Assembly (NCBI RefSeq): GCF_013166595.1
Contig: NZ_JABKKG010000001.1
Span: forward strand, 186,001-250,000
From: Palleniella intestinalis
GTDB taxonomy: Bacteria > Bacteroidota > Bacteroidia > Bacteroidales > Bacteroidaceae
Length of the DNA stretch: 64,000 bases
Direction of reading: 5' to 3'
Shown: positions 27,048-37,186 of the stretch, piece after piece
Layout of the letters: each line of letters begins with the position of its first letter
Numbering within the stretch: the stretch's first letter is position 1
Translations under genes and position numbers: made by a program
The notes under the pieces: generated by a model
What the model was told of the DNA's origin: nothing
What the model saw: only the letters and a program-made list of their open reading frames with translations
The model's database searches: none

Positions 27048-28274
27048 TCACTTTTCTTTGTTTATTTCCGTACTTCTCGCCAAGTTGTCAATCTCTTCAA
27101 ACTTTTCTCCCATGTTCAGGTTAAAGTAGATTGTGTAAAGGAGCGGAATCCATCTGTCCTGCTGCTTTGGCCTGAGACGCCGGAATTTCTCTACATACGG
27201 CAATGCCTGCTTGTAATATGAATTGACTTCCTCACGCTTCACTTTGGACTCCTTGCCTTGCTTATTCCTTAAAAGAGCTTTATTGAAATAAGAAGAGCCA
27301 ACATTGAAATATGCTTCAGCAATCTTGTCGTTGCTATGGAGAATGGAGTCACCCAAAACCACACAGTCGTCATATTCACCCTTATTCAATTGCAATGTGT
27401 TTTTGGCAAGACGGTAAAACAAGTTTCCCGGCTCTATCTCCAATGCTTTCTCCACAATGGTTTGCACAGTGTCCAACTGATTGACGGATGCGTAATAGTC
27501 TACCAAACGAGGAAAGAAGAATGTATTTTCAGAGTGGTCATTGAATCCTTTTTTCAGATACTCAACAGCCTGGTTCATATCATTCTGTTCCAAATAACAC
27601 TTATAAAGTATTATCAATGTCAGTGGCGCCTTCTCTTTGTACGCTAACGCTTTCTCTTCATATTTTTCTATATTTGGGTAGTTTTTTCCCTTGTAGGCAC
27701 AATAAATGGCAAGATATGCAGCTTTTGATGCCACCGTATCGGTATTAGCAAAATCAAAAGCACAGAACAGAGGCTGCCTATGGCAGTCAAGATATGTGTC
27801 AAGACATTTGTATGCTTCATTGTATTTCTTGCCTGAAAGATAGTATTGTGCACCCTTCATCAGGTTCTTACGGAACTGATTCAGGTATTCCGAATTCTTC
27901 TTACGCAGGCGCAACTGCACCCTGCCCTTCTTGTCAGGCATGGCGTCAATGGAGTCCAAGGATTCGAAAGTGTCAATCATATTGCATAAAGACAAGAACA
28001 TTGCTGATGTGTCTTTCAACTGTTTCAAATAAAGACTTTCATTAAAGTTCTCGTATTTCTTTTTGACAATATCGGCCAAAAGAATATAGTTGGCAAGCCT
28101 GTCCTTTTCCTTCTGTTCGGGCATTGCCACGACTTTCCTCATCAATTTTTCAGCATTGTCAAGGTTCTTGTTTGCCTTTAGGCTTGTCCGCGCCTCTATT
28201 ATATCGGCTTTTTGGGCAAAGCAACCAATACTAATTGTTATCCCGAATAATAATGTCATTATCTTGTTTGCCAT
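27048..28274 (-). CDS. Secreted TPR protein
   Basis: A 408-residue exported protein with a signal peptide (MANKIMTLLFGITISIGCFAQ). The mature part is built of helical TPR-like repeats (for example SKAAYLAIYCAYKGKNYPNIEKYEEKAL, LTLIILYKCYLEQNDMNQAVEYLKKGF and AEAYFNVGSSYFNKALL). It shares layout and phrases with the next gene upstream (28524-29738), such as the segment around YLSGKKYNEAYKCLDTY / YNSKDYASAEKYFGMF and the closing PKQQDRW-IPLLYTIYFNLN / DKTQVNWSFPLERVNYILEN. The two are probably old duplicates. Start: ATG 28274 because a longer frame (28304) begins inside the promoter. Role unknown, likely in periplasmic protein scaffolding. Confidence 0.78.
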   Translation of the reverse strand: MANKIMTLLFGITISIGCFAQKADIIEARTSLKANKNLDNAEKLMRKVVAMPEQKEKDRLANYILLADIVKKKYENFNESLYLKQLKDTSAMFLSLCNMIDTFESLDSIDAMPDKKGRVQLRLRKKNSEYLNQFRKNLMKGAQYYLSGKKYNEAYKCLDTYLDCHRQPLFCAFDFANTDTVASKAAYLAIYCAYKGKNYPNIEKYEEKALAYKEKAPLTLIILYKCYLEQNDMNQAVEYLKKGFNDHSENTFFFPRLVDYYASVNQLDTVQTIVEKALEIEPGNLFYRLAKNTLQLNKGEYDDCVVLGDSILHSNDKIAEAYFNVGSSYFNKALLRNKQGKESKVKREEVNSYYKQALPYVEKFRRLRPKQQDRWIPLLYTIYFNLNMGEKFEEIDNLARSTEINKEK

Positions 28275-28301
28275 ATTCCGTGCTGTCTTTGATTTATAAT
28301 G

Positions 28302-28333
28302 CAAAATTATATCATTTTTCCCGAATAGCCAAA
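28302..28333 (-). promoter_or_regulatory. Full Bacteroidetes-type promoter of the TPR gene
   Basis: On the minus strand TTTG (28333-28330), 20 bases, then TAATTTTG (28309-28302), with a transcript start near 28298 and a leader of about 24 bases. A GGA lies just before the ATG at 28274. Confidence 0.75.
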
Positions 28334-28433
28334 ACTAATCCGTTTATTTAACACAAAGCAAGGAAACCAAGGCAAATATATGCCAAAAGGCGAGACTGCG
28401 ACTTTACTGTGCAATGTATCGTCTTCAATAAAA

Positions 28434-28476
28434 ATATCTCCAAGAGGCATCATATATTTATGCTTCTTGGAGATAT
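28434..28476 (-). terminator. Hairpin terminator of the upstream TPR gene
   Basis: Arms 28434-28450 and 28460-28476 pair over 17 bases with one mismatch (core CTCCAAGA / TCTTGGAG). On the minus strand the hairpin runs into ATATTTTTATTG. It separates the two TPR genes into distinct transcripts. Confidence 0.82.
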
Positions 28477-28523
28477 AAATTAGTATATGTGACAAGTACA
28501 GTATTTACATTGTCACAAATGCC

Positions 28524-29738
28524 TTACTTGATGTTCTCAAGGATATAGTTCACACGCTCCAATGGGAATGACCAGTTAACCTGAGTCTTATCAGGATCAG
28601 CTGCCTTAACTTCCTCGAAAACAGTCTTCGCATTGTTGAGGTCAGCAATGACGCCGTCCTTCACCTCTGGCTTGAGATTGCCACGTGCGTCAGTGTTTGC
28701 GTCAATGACACCGGCAGCCTTGGTGAGGTAACAGATGCCGACATTCAGCTTTGCTGCAAGGAAATCAGGCTTTGCTGCAAGAGCCTTCTTGTAAGCGGCG
28801 ATAGCCTCGTCGAACTTGTTCTCAGCCTGCGCGTTCTGACCCACATAAGCATTAGCCATGGCATCATTTGGATTCTTTGCAAGGCGTGCATCAAGAACCT
28901 TTTTTGCACCGGCCTTGTCACCAGACTCGTCATAGAGTGCCACCAACTTGCCGAAGATGCCCTCATTCTCAGGGAAAGTCTTAGAAAGTGCCTCTACTTC
29001 CTTGATATACTTGAGTGTATCAATCTGAGCAGCCTTAGCCTGCTCCTCAAGTGCACCGAGCTTAACAGTGATTACGTCATTGAGAATCTCCTTGTCGCCA
29101 GACTTGAAAGCATAGTCTGCATAATCAGAGCATTTCTTGCCGTCCTTGTTGAAATATGCCGCAAGTGCTGCATAGTAGCAAATCTGACCATAGTTTGTCT
29201 CTGCGGAGAAATCCGTCTTTGCGAAGAGTGAATTCTGGCGTGCCTCGGCAAACATACCGAAATATTTCTCTGCAGACGCATAGTCCTTTGAGTTATACGC
29301 ATCAAGACCAGCATTGATAAGGTTGTTGCGCATAGGAAGGATACGTCCGGCATTCTTTGACATGAACTTTGGCTTCACCTGTCCCTTCTCATTAGGCTGG
29401 TTGTCAGCCTCATTGCAGAGCAGAGCAGCCTCGACAGCATTATAGGATGCCTTCGCTTTCTCTATATTCAGTTTGTTCATCTCGTCAGTGTTCTGTGCGA
29501 GCTGCGCCTTCACTGCACCCTCCTCAGCCTTTGTGCTCTCAGTGATGGCGAGGTCAACAAGCTTGTTGTAGGCCTTAGCCTTCTCAACGTTCGTCATTGT
29601 TGCGGCAACGGTCTTGAGCAGTCCGTTTGCCTCACTGTAGTTTGAAGCAGACATAACCTTCTTGAGACCGTCAGGATTCTGCGCATTTGCTGCGAGTGAC
29701 ATCATCACTGTGGCAGCCATCAACATAATTTTCTTCAT
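28524..29738 (-). CDS. Secreted TPR protein
   Basis: A 404-residue exported protein; signal peptide MKKIMLMAATVMMSLAANAQ with cleavage after ANA. It is rich in alanine and lysine and built of TPR-type helices, for example EGIFGKLVALYDESGDKAGAKKVLDARL and NAMANAYVGQNAQAENKFDEAIAAYKKALAAKPDFLAAKLNVGICY. Codon choice is more biased than in the neighbouring TPR gene, suggesting high expression. It lies 25 bases before gyrA's end in gene order and may be transcribed from gyrA or from its own start. No enzymatic motif; probably a periplasmic interaction protein. Confidence 0.82.
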   Translation of the reverse strand: MKKIMLMAATVMMSLAANAQNPDGLKKVMSASNYSEANGLLKTVAATMTNVEKAKAYNKLVDLAITESTKAEEGAVKAQLAQNTDEMNKLNIEKAKASYNAVEAALLCNEADNQPNEKGQVKPKFMSKNAGRILPMRNNLINAGLDAYNSKDYASAEKYFGMFAEARQNSLFAKTDFSAETNYGQICYYAALAAYFNKDGKKCSDYADYAFKSGDKEILNDVITVKLGALEEQAKAAQIDTLKYIKEVEALSKTFPENEGIFGKLVALYDESGDKAGAKKVLDARLAKNPNDAMANAYVGQNAQAENKFDEAIAAYKKALAAKPDFLAAKLNVGICYLTKAAGVIDANTDARGNLKPEVKDGVIADLNNAKTVFEEVKAADPDKTQVNWSFPLERVNYILENIK

Positions 29739-29763
29739 AGTTGAATGTTTTAAGTTAATTATT

Positions 29764-32328
29764 TTATTCTGTTTCTTGTTGCTCTGAAGATTCGTCCTTA
29801 GTCACATCCTCTTGGTTCAATTGCTCTACAGATGCTTGTCCAAGAACCTTGCAGACAGAAGCAATGACATCGTTCTTCTTTTCAAGGTTTATCAGGCGCA
29901 CACCCTGCGTCACACGTCCCTGAAGACGACATTCCTGAACATACAGACGGATAGTGATGCCTGATTTGTTGATAATCATAAGGTCATTCTCGTCCTTCAC
30001 ATTCTTTATGGCAACGAGCTTGCCTGTCTTCTGTGTGATGTCAAGTGTCTTCACACCCTTGCCGCCACGTGCCGTGATACGGTAGATGTGGTCAACACCA
30101 TCTTCTGCCTCAGGATTCTCCATATCAATAGGAGTACGCTTGCCATAGCCTTTCTCTGATACAACAAGGATAGATTCTTCAAGAGGATTGTTCACAACAA
30201 CCATTCCTACCACCTCGTCATCATCACCATCAAGGCGCATACCACGCACACCCGTAGATACACGTCCCATTGTACGGATGTCATTCTCATCAAAACGGCA
30301 TGCGCGACCGTTGCGTGATGCTATGATTAGTTCATTCTTTCCGTTTGTAAGACGAACGTCAACCAAGTCATCACCTTCTATGAGGTTGATAGCTATCACA
30401 CCGTTTGCACGTGGGCGAGAGTACTGCTCAAGGCATGTCTTCTTCACTGTGCCGTTCTTTGTACAGAACACAACATAGTGGTTGCGCACAAATTCCTCAT
30501 CATTCAGACCACGGAGGCGGAGGATTGACTGTACAGAATCATCAGCGTCAATATTAAGCATATTCTGTATGGCACGTCCCTTTGAATCCTTGCCACCCTC
30601 CGGAAGTTCGTAGCACTTGAGCCAATAGCAGCGTCCCTTCTTTGTAAAGAACAGCATCGTGTTGTGGAGTGTCGCAGGATAGATTGACTCTGTGAAATCC
30701 TGATTGCGGTGTGACGCACCTTTTGATCCGACACCGCCACGTGCCTGCTCACGGAACTCAGACAGCGGAGTGCGCTTGATGTATCCGAGATGTGATACAG
30801 TGACAACCACAGGGTCGTTTGGATAGAAATCCTCCGGATTGAACTCCTCTGAAGAGTACTTTATCTCAGTACGGCGCTCATCACCATACTTTTCCTTGAC
30901 TTCCTGAAGTTCATCTTTCATGACCTTCTTGCAAAGTTCCGGATTGTCAAGAACGGACTGCAAGTAGTCGATGGTCTTCATCAGTTCGTCATACTCATTA
31001 TGCAACTGGTCCATTCTCAGACCTGTGAGCTGTGACAGTCGCATGTCAACGACATATCTTGCCTGCACCTCATCAAACTGGAAACGATCCATAAGATTCT
31101 GCACCGCAACAGCCGGAGTCTTTGAACCGCGGATTATGCGCACGACCTCGTCAATGTTATCACAAGCAATGATGAGAGCTTCGAGGAGATGCGCACGTTC
31201 CTGTGCCTTTTTGAGGTCATATTTTGTACGGCGTATTGTCACGTCATGACGATGCTCCACGAAATATTTAACACACTCCTTCAGTGTCAGAAGGCGCGGA
31301 CGTCCTTTAACGAGAGCAATGTTATTAACTGAGAAAGAGCTCTGTAGCGCTGTCATCTTAAACAGCTTGTTCAGTATGACATTTGCATTTGCATCCCTCT
31401 TGCAATCAACAACAATGCGCATTCCCTGACGACCTGTCTCGTCATTAACGTTTGAGATGCCGTCAATCTTTCCCTCCTTGACAAGTTCTGCAATGTATTC
31501 TATCAGTTGTGCCTTATTGACACCGTAAGGAATTTCTGTTATTACAATCTTGTCATGCTGCTCGTCACTCTCTATCTCGGCCTTTGCACGCATTATGATG
31601 CGTCCTCGACCTGTTTCATATGCGTCCTTCACGCCTTGGATGCCATAGATGTATGCACCTGTCGGGAAATCAGGAGCCTTGATGTGCTGCATCAAACCGT
31701 CCGTGTCTATCTCAGGATTGTCGATGTATGCACAGCAGCCATCAATCACCTCACCGAGATTATGTGTCGGCATGTTTGTAGCCATACCGACAGCAATACC
31801 GTTACCTCCGTTGACAAGGAGATTTGGCACTTTTGTAGGCATGACAGTTGGTTCCTGAAGAGAGTCGTCGAAGTTGTTCATCATGTCGACAGTATCCTTC
31901 TCCAAGTCATCCATGATGTGCTCGCCCATCTTTGAAAGACGACATTCGGTGTATCGCATTGCAGCCGCAGAGTCTCCGTCAATAGAGCCGAAGTTTCCCT
32001 GACCGTCAACAAGAGTATAGCGCATGTTCCAATCCTGGGCCAAGCGCACCAATGCACCGTAAACGGAGCTGTCACCATGAGGGTGGTACTTACCAAGCAC
32101 CTCACCGACAATACGTGCACATTTCTTATATGGCTGATTGCTTACATTGTTAATGCCCATCATACCATACAGGATGCGGCGGTGGACAGGCTTGAAGCCG
32201 TCCCGCACATCAGGAAGGGCACGTGCAACAATGACGGACATTGAGTAGTCAATGTAACTTGACTTCATTTCCTGCTCAATGTCTATCTGAAGAATTCTGT
32301 CATTATCAACAGTCTGTGTTATATCCAT
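29764..32328 (-). CDS. gyrA: DNA gyrase subunit A
   Basis: Breaks and rejoins DNA while introducing negative supercoils, together with GyrB. The 854-residue protein has the full family length: N-terminal winged-helix/tower part with the catalytic Tyr126 (AAMRYTECR), then the C-terminal beta-pinwheel with six repeated blades, including the GyrA-box [10 protein letters not shown]. The quinolone-determining region reads [13 protein letters not shown]: the key Ser is present (Ser87, E. coli 83), while the E. coli Asp87 position is Gly91. The end is acidic and Gln-rich ([14 protein letters not shown]). Single gene with a long upstream gap. Confidence 0.97.
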   Translation of the reverse strand: MDITQTVDNDRILQIDIEQEMKSSYIDYSMSVIVARALPDVRDGFKPVHRRILYGMMGINNVSNQPYKKCARIVGEVLGKYHPHGDSSVYGALVRLAQDWNMRYTLVDGQGNFGSIDGDSAAAMRYTECRLSKMGEHIMDDLEKDTVDMMNNFDDSLQEPTVMPTKVPNLLVNGGNGIAVGMATNMPTHNLGEVIDGCCAYIDNPEIDTDGLMQHIKAPDFPTGAYIYGIQGVKDAYETGRGRIIMRAKAEIESDEQHDKIVITEIPYGVNKAQLIEYIAELVKEGKIDGISNVNDETGRQGMRIVVDCKRDANANVILNKLFKMTALQSSFSVNNIALVKGRPRLLTLKECVKYFVEHRHDVTIRRTKYDLKKAQERAHLLEALIIACDNIDEVVRIIRGSKTPAVAVQNLMDRFQFDEVQARYVVDMRLSQLTGLRMDQLHNEYDELMKTIDYLQSVLDNPELCKKVMKDELQEVKEKYGDERRTEIKYSSEEFNPEDFYPNDPVVVTVSHLGYIKRTPLSEFREQARGGVGSKGASHRNQDFTESIYPATLHNTMLFFTKKGRCYWLKCYELPEGGKDSKGRAIQNMLNIDADDSVQSILRLRGLNDEEFVRNHYVVFCTKNGTVKKTCLEQYSRPRANGVIAINLIEGDDLVDVRLTNGKNELIIASRNGRACRFDENDIRTMGRVSTGVRGMRLDGDDDEVVGMVVVNNPLEESILVVSEKGYGKRTPIDMENPEAEDGVDHIYRITARGGKGVKTLDITQKTGKLVAIKNVKDENDLMIINKSGITIRLYVQECRLQGRVTQGVRLINLEKKNDVIASVCKVLGQASVEQLNQEDVTKDESSEQQETE

Positions 32329-32634
32329 TTTAGCGTATTTAGTAGTTCTTTTTCGTTCTAACGATTTTTGCCTGCAAATATTAATTTACAAATTTAGCTC
32401 TTTTTTCAGACATAGAACTCGTCAGAACGAAAAAAAATGCGTTTTTTAGGCTTTTTTACCAAAACACGATGATGTATTCTTCTTGCCAATCAGTTTATGC
32501 GAGCAAAATATGTTTCCTATAATTCATAGAACATGGAATATCTCGCCAATAATAAAAACCTGTCCATTGGGCAGCCTGTAACCCTAAATGGGTATTTTCC
32601 TGCAAATTGACACATAAAGGAATATTTTGCAAAA
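32329..32634. other. Intergenic stretch upstream of gyrA
   Basis: AT-rich and without a gene. The only site I can support is the gyrA -7 box at 32389-32396. The part from 32635 onward is a tetrad repeat element. The stretch 32400-32634 shows no recognisable structure. Confidence 0.6.
32389..32396 (-). promoter_or_regulatory. -7 promoter box for gyrA
   Basis: On the minus strand TAAATTTG matches TAnnTTTG, about 61 bases before ATG 32328. No TTTG at -33 was found. Confidence 0.45.
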
Positions 32635-32764
32635 CCAAAACCTTAACAAGCGTTAAGAAATCGTTTATATGACAAAAGGTAATACTTGACTGTGCAAAGT
32701 GTTACCTTTCACCAAGCCAAGTATTACCTTTCGCCGTACAAAACATTACCTTTCATAATGTCAT
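32635..32764 (+). repeat. Tetrad repeat element, copy 3
   Basis: Four 14-bp units at 32675 (AAAGGTAATACTTG), 32696 (AAAGTGTTACCTTT), 32718 (CAAGTATTACCTTT) and 32740 (AAAACATTACCTTT), order F-R-R-R, steps 21, 22, 22. Units 1 and 3 are exact reverse complements. The left arm has the hairpin CTTAAC-AAGC-GTTAAG (32642-32657). The GTTAA block ends 16 bases before unit 1 as in copy 1, and the right end CATAATGTCAT (32754-32764) follows unit 4 directly. It lies between gyrA and the yigZ 3' end. Confidence 0.85.
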
Positions 32765-32837
32765 TCTGAGCTGTTTGTTTTTATGCAGGTCTGACTTTTG
32801 AAATTCAAGGTTATTGAACTGTTTTACAATATTTGTG

Positions 32838-33434
32838 TCATTTGAACGCCAATTGTTCAAGACGACCTTTTAATCGTTCTGCCTCCGACTTACGGATCGC
32901 CAGTGTGATAGTACATGTGTTATCAAATTGCTGTTCTACAATGCGAGGTTGCAGGTCTTTCACTACTTTCATCACATCATTCATCATTGGATAAGCGAAA
33001 GAAAACTCTATCTTTTCTTCTATAATGCGTTCTTCTATTCCCGAATTGTTTATGCAGTCAAGTGCAGCCTCACGATATGCAACAATCAGTCCTGATGTAC
33101 CAAGGTTTACTCCGCCATAGTACCTTACAACAACAATCAGAGTGTCGGTAAGTTCCGCCTTGACAAGTTGTCCGTAGATAGGTTTGCCGGCTGTTGAGGA
33201 CGGTTCTCCATCGTCATTCATCCGAAAAGAGACACCATCACCAACACCTTCAACACCAATTATATATGAATAGCAGACATGACGCGCGTCATAGTACTTT
33301 TTTTTGTAAGACGAGATGATTTCCTTCACCTGCGCTTCTGTCTCTACATGATGAGAGAAGGCGAGGAACTTACTCCTTTTCTCGGAATAGAATCCCTCGC
33401 CTCCCTTGCCTATTGTCTTGAAACTGTCTTCCAT
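32838..33434 (-). CDS. yigZ: YigZ/IMPACT family protein
   Basis: A 198-residue protein of the YigZ (UPF0029, IMPACT) family, cytosolic, of uncertain role and linked to translation or nucleic acid binding in relatives. Seen: RSKFLAFSHHV, the core RHVCYSYIIG, the family signature DDGEPSSTAGKPIYGQL (about 74-90) and VRYYGGVNLGTSGLIVAYREAA (about 103-124), followed by a C-terminal DUF1949-like domain. It begins with an ATG overlapping the stop of the DUF1015 gene (TAATG), so the pair is translationally coupled. No catalytic function can be assigned from the sequence. Confidence 0.9.
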   Translation of the reverse strand: MEDSFKTIGKGGEGFYSEKRSKFLAFSHHVETEAQVKEIISSYKKKYYDARHVCYSYIIGVEGVGDGVSFRMNDDGEPSSTAGKPIYGQLVKAELTDTLIVVVRYYGGVNLGTSGLIVAYREAALDCINNSGIEERIIEEKIEFSFAYPMMNDVMKVVKDLQPRIVEQQFDNTCTITLAIRKSEAERLKGRLEQLAFK

Positions 33435-34702
33435 TAAGATAATTTATGAATAACCAATCCGGAACGTAGCTTTGGCTCAAACCAAGTTGCCTTTGGCGGC
33501 ATGATGTTGCCAGAATCCGCTATATCCATTATCTGCTTCATGGATACCGGATACAATGCGAGGGCTGCACGCATCTCACCACTATCGACACGACGCTTCA
33601 GTTCTCCCAAACCACGTAGTCCGCCGACAAAATCAATGCGCTGTGAGGAGCGGAGGTCACCCATGTTGAGGATGTCTTGAAGGATAAGGCGTGAGGATAT
33701 GTCAACATCAAGCACTCCGATAGGATCATTCTCATCGAATGTGCCGGGGTTCGCATTCAAAGAATACCATTCACCATCAAGATAGAGTGAGAACTCATGT
33801 GGTTTCTGCGGACGATATTCTTCCGTGCCTTTTTTCTCTACGGTGAAATTCCGTGCCAGTTTCTCAAGGAACTGCTCACTTGTGTTGCCATTCAAATCTT
33901 TTACAACACGATTATAGTCAAGCACTGTCAGTTGGGAAGCTTGGAACGCCACTGCCATGAAGTAGTTATACTCCTCGTCACCTCTATGTGAAGGATTGTT
34001 CTTTGCCTTCTCTGTGCCGACAAGCGCAGCGGCAGCAGAGCGGTGATGGCCGTCAGCAATGTAGAGTGCAGGCATCTTGGCAAATTCTTCAGTAATAGTC
34101 TTTATATCATTATCATCAGACACAATCCACAGTTTATGCCCAAAACCGTCTATAGGGGCAACAAAGTCGTATTCTGGCGCTGTTTTGGCATATTTCATTA
34201 TGAGTGCGTCAAGGACCTCATTGTCCGGATATGCAAAGAACACCGGCTCAATGTTCGCATTGTTGACACGGACATGCTTCATGCGGTCTTCTTCCTTGTC
34301 ACGACGTGTAAGTTCATGCTTCTTGATTATACCGCTTTCATAATCCCCGGAATAGGCACCGACAACCAGACCATACTGGGTCTTCTCCTTGCCACCATTG
34401 GCAGGAAGGCATGATGTCTGTGCATATATGTAATATTGCTCTTTATCATCCTGCACAAGCCACCCCTTATCCTGGAACATCTGAAACTGGCGGGCTGCCT
34501 CGTCATAAACCTTCGGGTCATATTCACTTGTTCCAGGCTCGAAATTGATTTCCGGCTTAATGATATGGTACAACGATTTCTCATTGTCCCCTGCTTCTAT
34601 ACGCGCTTCCTCAGAGTCAAGTACGTCATAAGGGCGTGATTCCACTTGTTCGACAAGTTCCTTCGGTGGGCGAATCCCCTTGAATGGTTTAACTGTTGCC
34701 AT
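33434..34702 (-). CDS. DUF1015 family protein
   Basis: A 422-residue cytosolic protein of the DUF1015 family, which has no settled function. Seen: the N-terminal MATVKPFKGIRPPKELVEQVESRPYDVLD, typical of the family, the YADGHHRSAAAAL motif (IADGHHR, about 215-227), and the C-terminal PPKATWFEPKLRSGL. The IADGHHR motif suggests a metal or phosphate-binding site. In other Bacteroidetes this gene often lies beside serC/serA (my recollection). Here it is about 7.7 kb from them and coupled to yigZ by a TAATG overlap. Confidence 0.88.
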   Translation of the reverse strand: MATVKPFKGIRPPKELVEQVESRPYDVLDSEEARIEAGDNEKSLYHIIKPEINFEPGTSEYDPKVYDEAARQFQMFQDKGWLVQDDKEQYYIYAQTSCLPANGGKEKTQYGLVVGAYSGDYESGIIKKHELTRRDKEEDRMKHVRVNNANIEPVFFAYPDNEVLDALIMKYAKTAPEYDFVAPIDGFGHKLWIVSDDNDIKTITEEFAKMPALYIADGHHRSAAAALVGTEKAKNNPSHRGDEEYNYFMAVAFQASQLTVLDYNRVVKDLNGNTSEQFLEKLARNFTVEKKGTEEYRPQKPHEFSLYLDGEWYSLNANPGTFDENDPIGVLDVDISSRLILQDILNMGDLRSSQRIDFVGGLRGLGELKRRVDSGEMRAALALYPVSMKQIMDIADSGNIMPPKATWFEPKLRSGLVIHKLS

Positions 34703-34758
34703 AATTCGATGTGTTTTTAGTATTAATTTTATTTGTTACTCCACTGTATATGTATACT

Positions 34759-37068
34759 TTACTCAAATACGTCCTCAACAGAGACACCGCTTTCAATACT
34801 GTCCTTGTAACAAGAATCATAGCCTGCCGGTATGTCAAATTTCGCATCCGGGTCATAGCCAAGAGTCTTATCGCGGTACACTTTTTTCATATAATATCCC
34901 CAGATAGGCAATGCCATTGCCGCACCTTGCCCAAGACTCATGGAATTGAAATGAATGTCGCGGTCTTCACCACCAACCCAGCATCCGCTGACAAGATCAG
35001 GAGTTATTCCCATAAACCATGCGTCAGAGTTTCTGTTGGTCGTTCCGGTCTTTGCACCTATATCCCCATGCAAGTCAAACATATAGCGGAGGCGTGAAGC
35101 TGTACCACCATTGGCAACGGCACGAAGCATATCTATCATTTTATTACATCCTTCCTGTGACAAGACCTCTATCATACGAGGCTGGAACTCTGCCAGAACA
35201 TTGCCGCTGTTATCTTCTATGCGTGTCACGAACAATGGTGCACAACGTATGCCATTATTTGCAAAAGCAGTGTAGGCACTGACCATTTCGCCAACACTAA
35301 CCTCACACGGCCCGAGACAAAGAGCCATTGAAGGATGGATATCGGGACTGTCTATGCCATATTTCTGCAGCAATGCCACGAACTGTTGCGGATTAAGTCT
35401 TGACATCAAATATGCGGAAATCCAGTTGTTGGACTGCTGCAGTCCCCATTTCAGTGTGACCATATCACCATACCTTGAGCGCGAGCCGTTGCGTGGTGTC
35501 CACGGCCTGCCAGCCACCATGTATGTCTGCTGCACATTCGGTGCCTCATCACAAGGAGTGTAGCCGTTTTCCATGGCAAGGGAATATAAGAACGGCTTGA
35601 TTGTGGATCCCACCTGACGACGTCCAAGCATGACCATATCATATTGGAAATGTGAGTAATCCAATCCTCCGACATAAGCCTTTACAGCACCAGTATGTGG
35701 ATCTATACTCATAAATCCTGCCCTAAGGAATGACTTGTAGTAGCGGATAGAGTCCATAGGTGTCATTATCGTGTCAATGTCACCATGGTATGTGAAGATG
35801 TTCATCTCCGTCTTCTTATAAAAAGAGCTCTTGATTTCTTCATCACTGTATCCGGCTTCATGCATTACACGCCACCTCTCGCTCTGCCTCATGGCACGTG
35901 CGAAAATATCTGCAATCTGCTTTTTTGTCAAATCTTCCGTATATGGGAAATTTGGTTTCGTGGTCTTTCCTTTATTGAATTTCGGCTGAAGATACTTTGC
36001 AACATGGTAATACACAGACTCTTCAGCATACTTCTGCATGCGTGAGTTGATGCTTGTGCGGATTTTCAATCCGTCCGTATATATATTATAAGGAGTGCCG
36101 TCTTTCTTGGTGTTTTTGTTGCACCAGCCATAGAGAGGGTCATTTTCCCATGCAATAGAGTCCACATAGTACTGTGTGCCTGCCCATGAAGGATAATCTT
36201 GTCGGTAAGGTTTTGTGGCAGTCATATACTTACGCAAGAATTCACGGAAATATGTAGCACTGCCATCCTTATGGTCTATCGTCCTGAAATGCAGTTGCAA
36301 TGGCTCTGCCACAAGACTGTCATGTTCAGCCTGTGATATATAATTAGCCTTTAGCATCTGTCCAATAACAACATTACGTCGGCTCTCCGACCGTTCGCCA
36401 TAGCGTACAGGGTTAAAATATGAAGGATTCTTGCAAAGGCCGACAAGTGTTGCTGCCTCACAAGCATTAAGGTCCTTTGGCTCTTTGCTGAAATAAGTAT
36501 TGGCAGCCATTTTGATTCCTACAGCATTATGCAGGAAATCAAAATAGTTGAGATACATTGCGATAATCTCCTCCTTTGTATAATATCGCTCCAATTTCAA
36601 TGCAATGACCCATTCGATAGGTTTTTGCATGATACGCTCGAACTTGGACTCAGCATGGTCACTGTACAGCTGTTTCGCAAGCTGCTGGGTGATAGTTGAG
36701 CCTCCACCGGCACTTGTCTGTCCAAGCAATCCACGCTTGATGACTGCTCTGCCGATAGCCCAAAAGTCTATACCGGAGTGTTCGTAGAAGCGAATATCCT
36801 CGGTAGCTATCAAAGCCTGTACCACATGTGGGGAAATACTGTCATAAGGTACACGGATACGATTGTTCTTGTTATGGTTCCATGTGCCTATGACTTTTCC
36901 GTCAGAAGAGTATATCTGTGTGGCATACTTGTCAATGGGGTTCTGCAAGTCCTCAACCGGAGGCATATAGCCTATCCAGCCATTCCAAATGGCAGCACCA
37001 ATCGATATGGACAATACCATACTAAGCAAAAGCAAAGCCCACAGGGTATGTATGAATGTACGTCTCAT
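34759..37068 (-). CDS. mrcA: Penicillin-binding protein 1A (transglycosylase/transpeptidase)
   Basis: Bifunctional class A PBP that polymerises and cross-links peptidoglycan at the outer face of the inner membrane. The 769-residue protein has an N-terminal membrane anchor (residues 8-28), a GT51 transglycosylase domain with ATEDIRFYEHSGID (catalytic Glu90) and GGSTITQQLAKQLY, and a transpeptidase domain with GSTIKP (SxxK, near 487), SNN (SxN) and KTGTT (near 671). The C-terminus is acidic (SGVSVEDVFE). It is divergent from pyrB; the shared 120-base gap should hold both promoters. Single-gene unit on the minus strand. Confidence 0.93.
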   Translation of the reverse strand: MRRTFIHTLWALLLLSMVLSISIGAAIWNGWIGYMPPVEDLQNPIDKYATQIYSSDGKVIGTWNHNKNNRIRVPYDSISPHVVQALIATEDIRFYEHSGIDFWAIGRAVIKRGLLGQTSAGGGSTITQQLAKQLYSDHAESKFERIMQKPIEWVIALKLERYYTKEEIIAMYLNYFDFLHNAVGIKMAANTYFSKEPKDLNACEAATLVGLCKNPSYFNPVRYGERSESRRNVVIGQMLKANYISQAEHDSLVAEPLQLHFRTIDHKDGSATYFREFLRKYMTATKPYRQDYPSWAGTQYYVDSIAWENDPLYGWCNKNTKKDGTPYNIYTDGLKIRTSINSRMQKYAEESVYYHVAKYLQPKFNKGKTTKPNFPYTEDLTKKQIADIFARAMRQSERWRVMHEAGYSDEEIKSSFYKKTEMNIFTYHGDIDTIMTPMDSIRYYKSFLRAGFMSIDPHTGAVKAYVGGLDYSHFQYDMVMLGRRQVGSTIKPFLYSLAMENGYTPCDEAPNVQQTYMVAGRPWTPRNGSRSRYGDMVTLKWGLQQSNNWISAYLMSRLNPQQFVALLQKYGIDSPDIHPSMALCLGPCEVSVGEMVSAYTAFANNGIRCAPLFVTRIEDNSGNVLAEFQPRMIEVLSQEGCNKMIDMLRAVANGGTASRLRYMFDLHGDIGAKTGTTNRNSDAWFMGITPDLVSGCWVGGEDRDIHFNSMSLGQGAAMALPIWGYYMKKVYRDKTLGYDPDAKFDIPAGYDSCYKDSIESGVSVEDVFE

Positions 37069-37145
37069 TAATTATCAAAGATAAATATTTTTGCAAAAAT
37101 ACAATAATATTTTGACATTTGGGAGAAATTTCGGGAAAAAATGCT

Positions 37146-37153
37146 TAACTTTG
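37146..37153 (+). promoter_or_regulatory. -7 promoter box for pyrB
   Basis: TAACTTTG fits TAnnTTTG and lies 33 bases before ATG 37187. The nearest TTTG (37118-37121) is 24 bases away, longer than usual. The location inside a longer open frame supports the downstream ATG as the real start. Confidence 0.5.
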
Positions 37154-37186
37154 CATCAAATCGTCAAAAAGGCATATTTTTCAATA

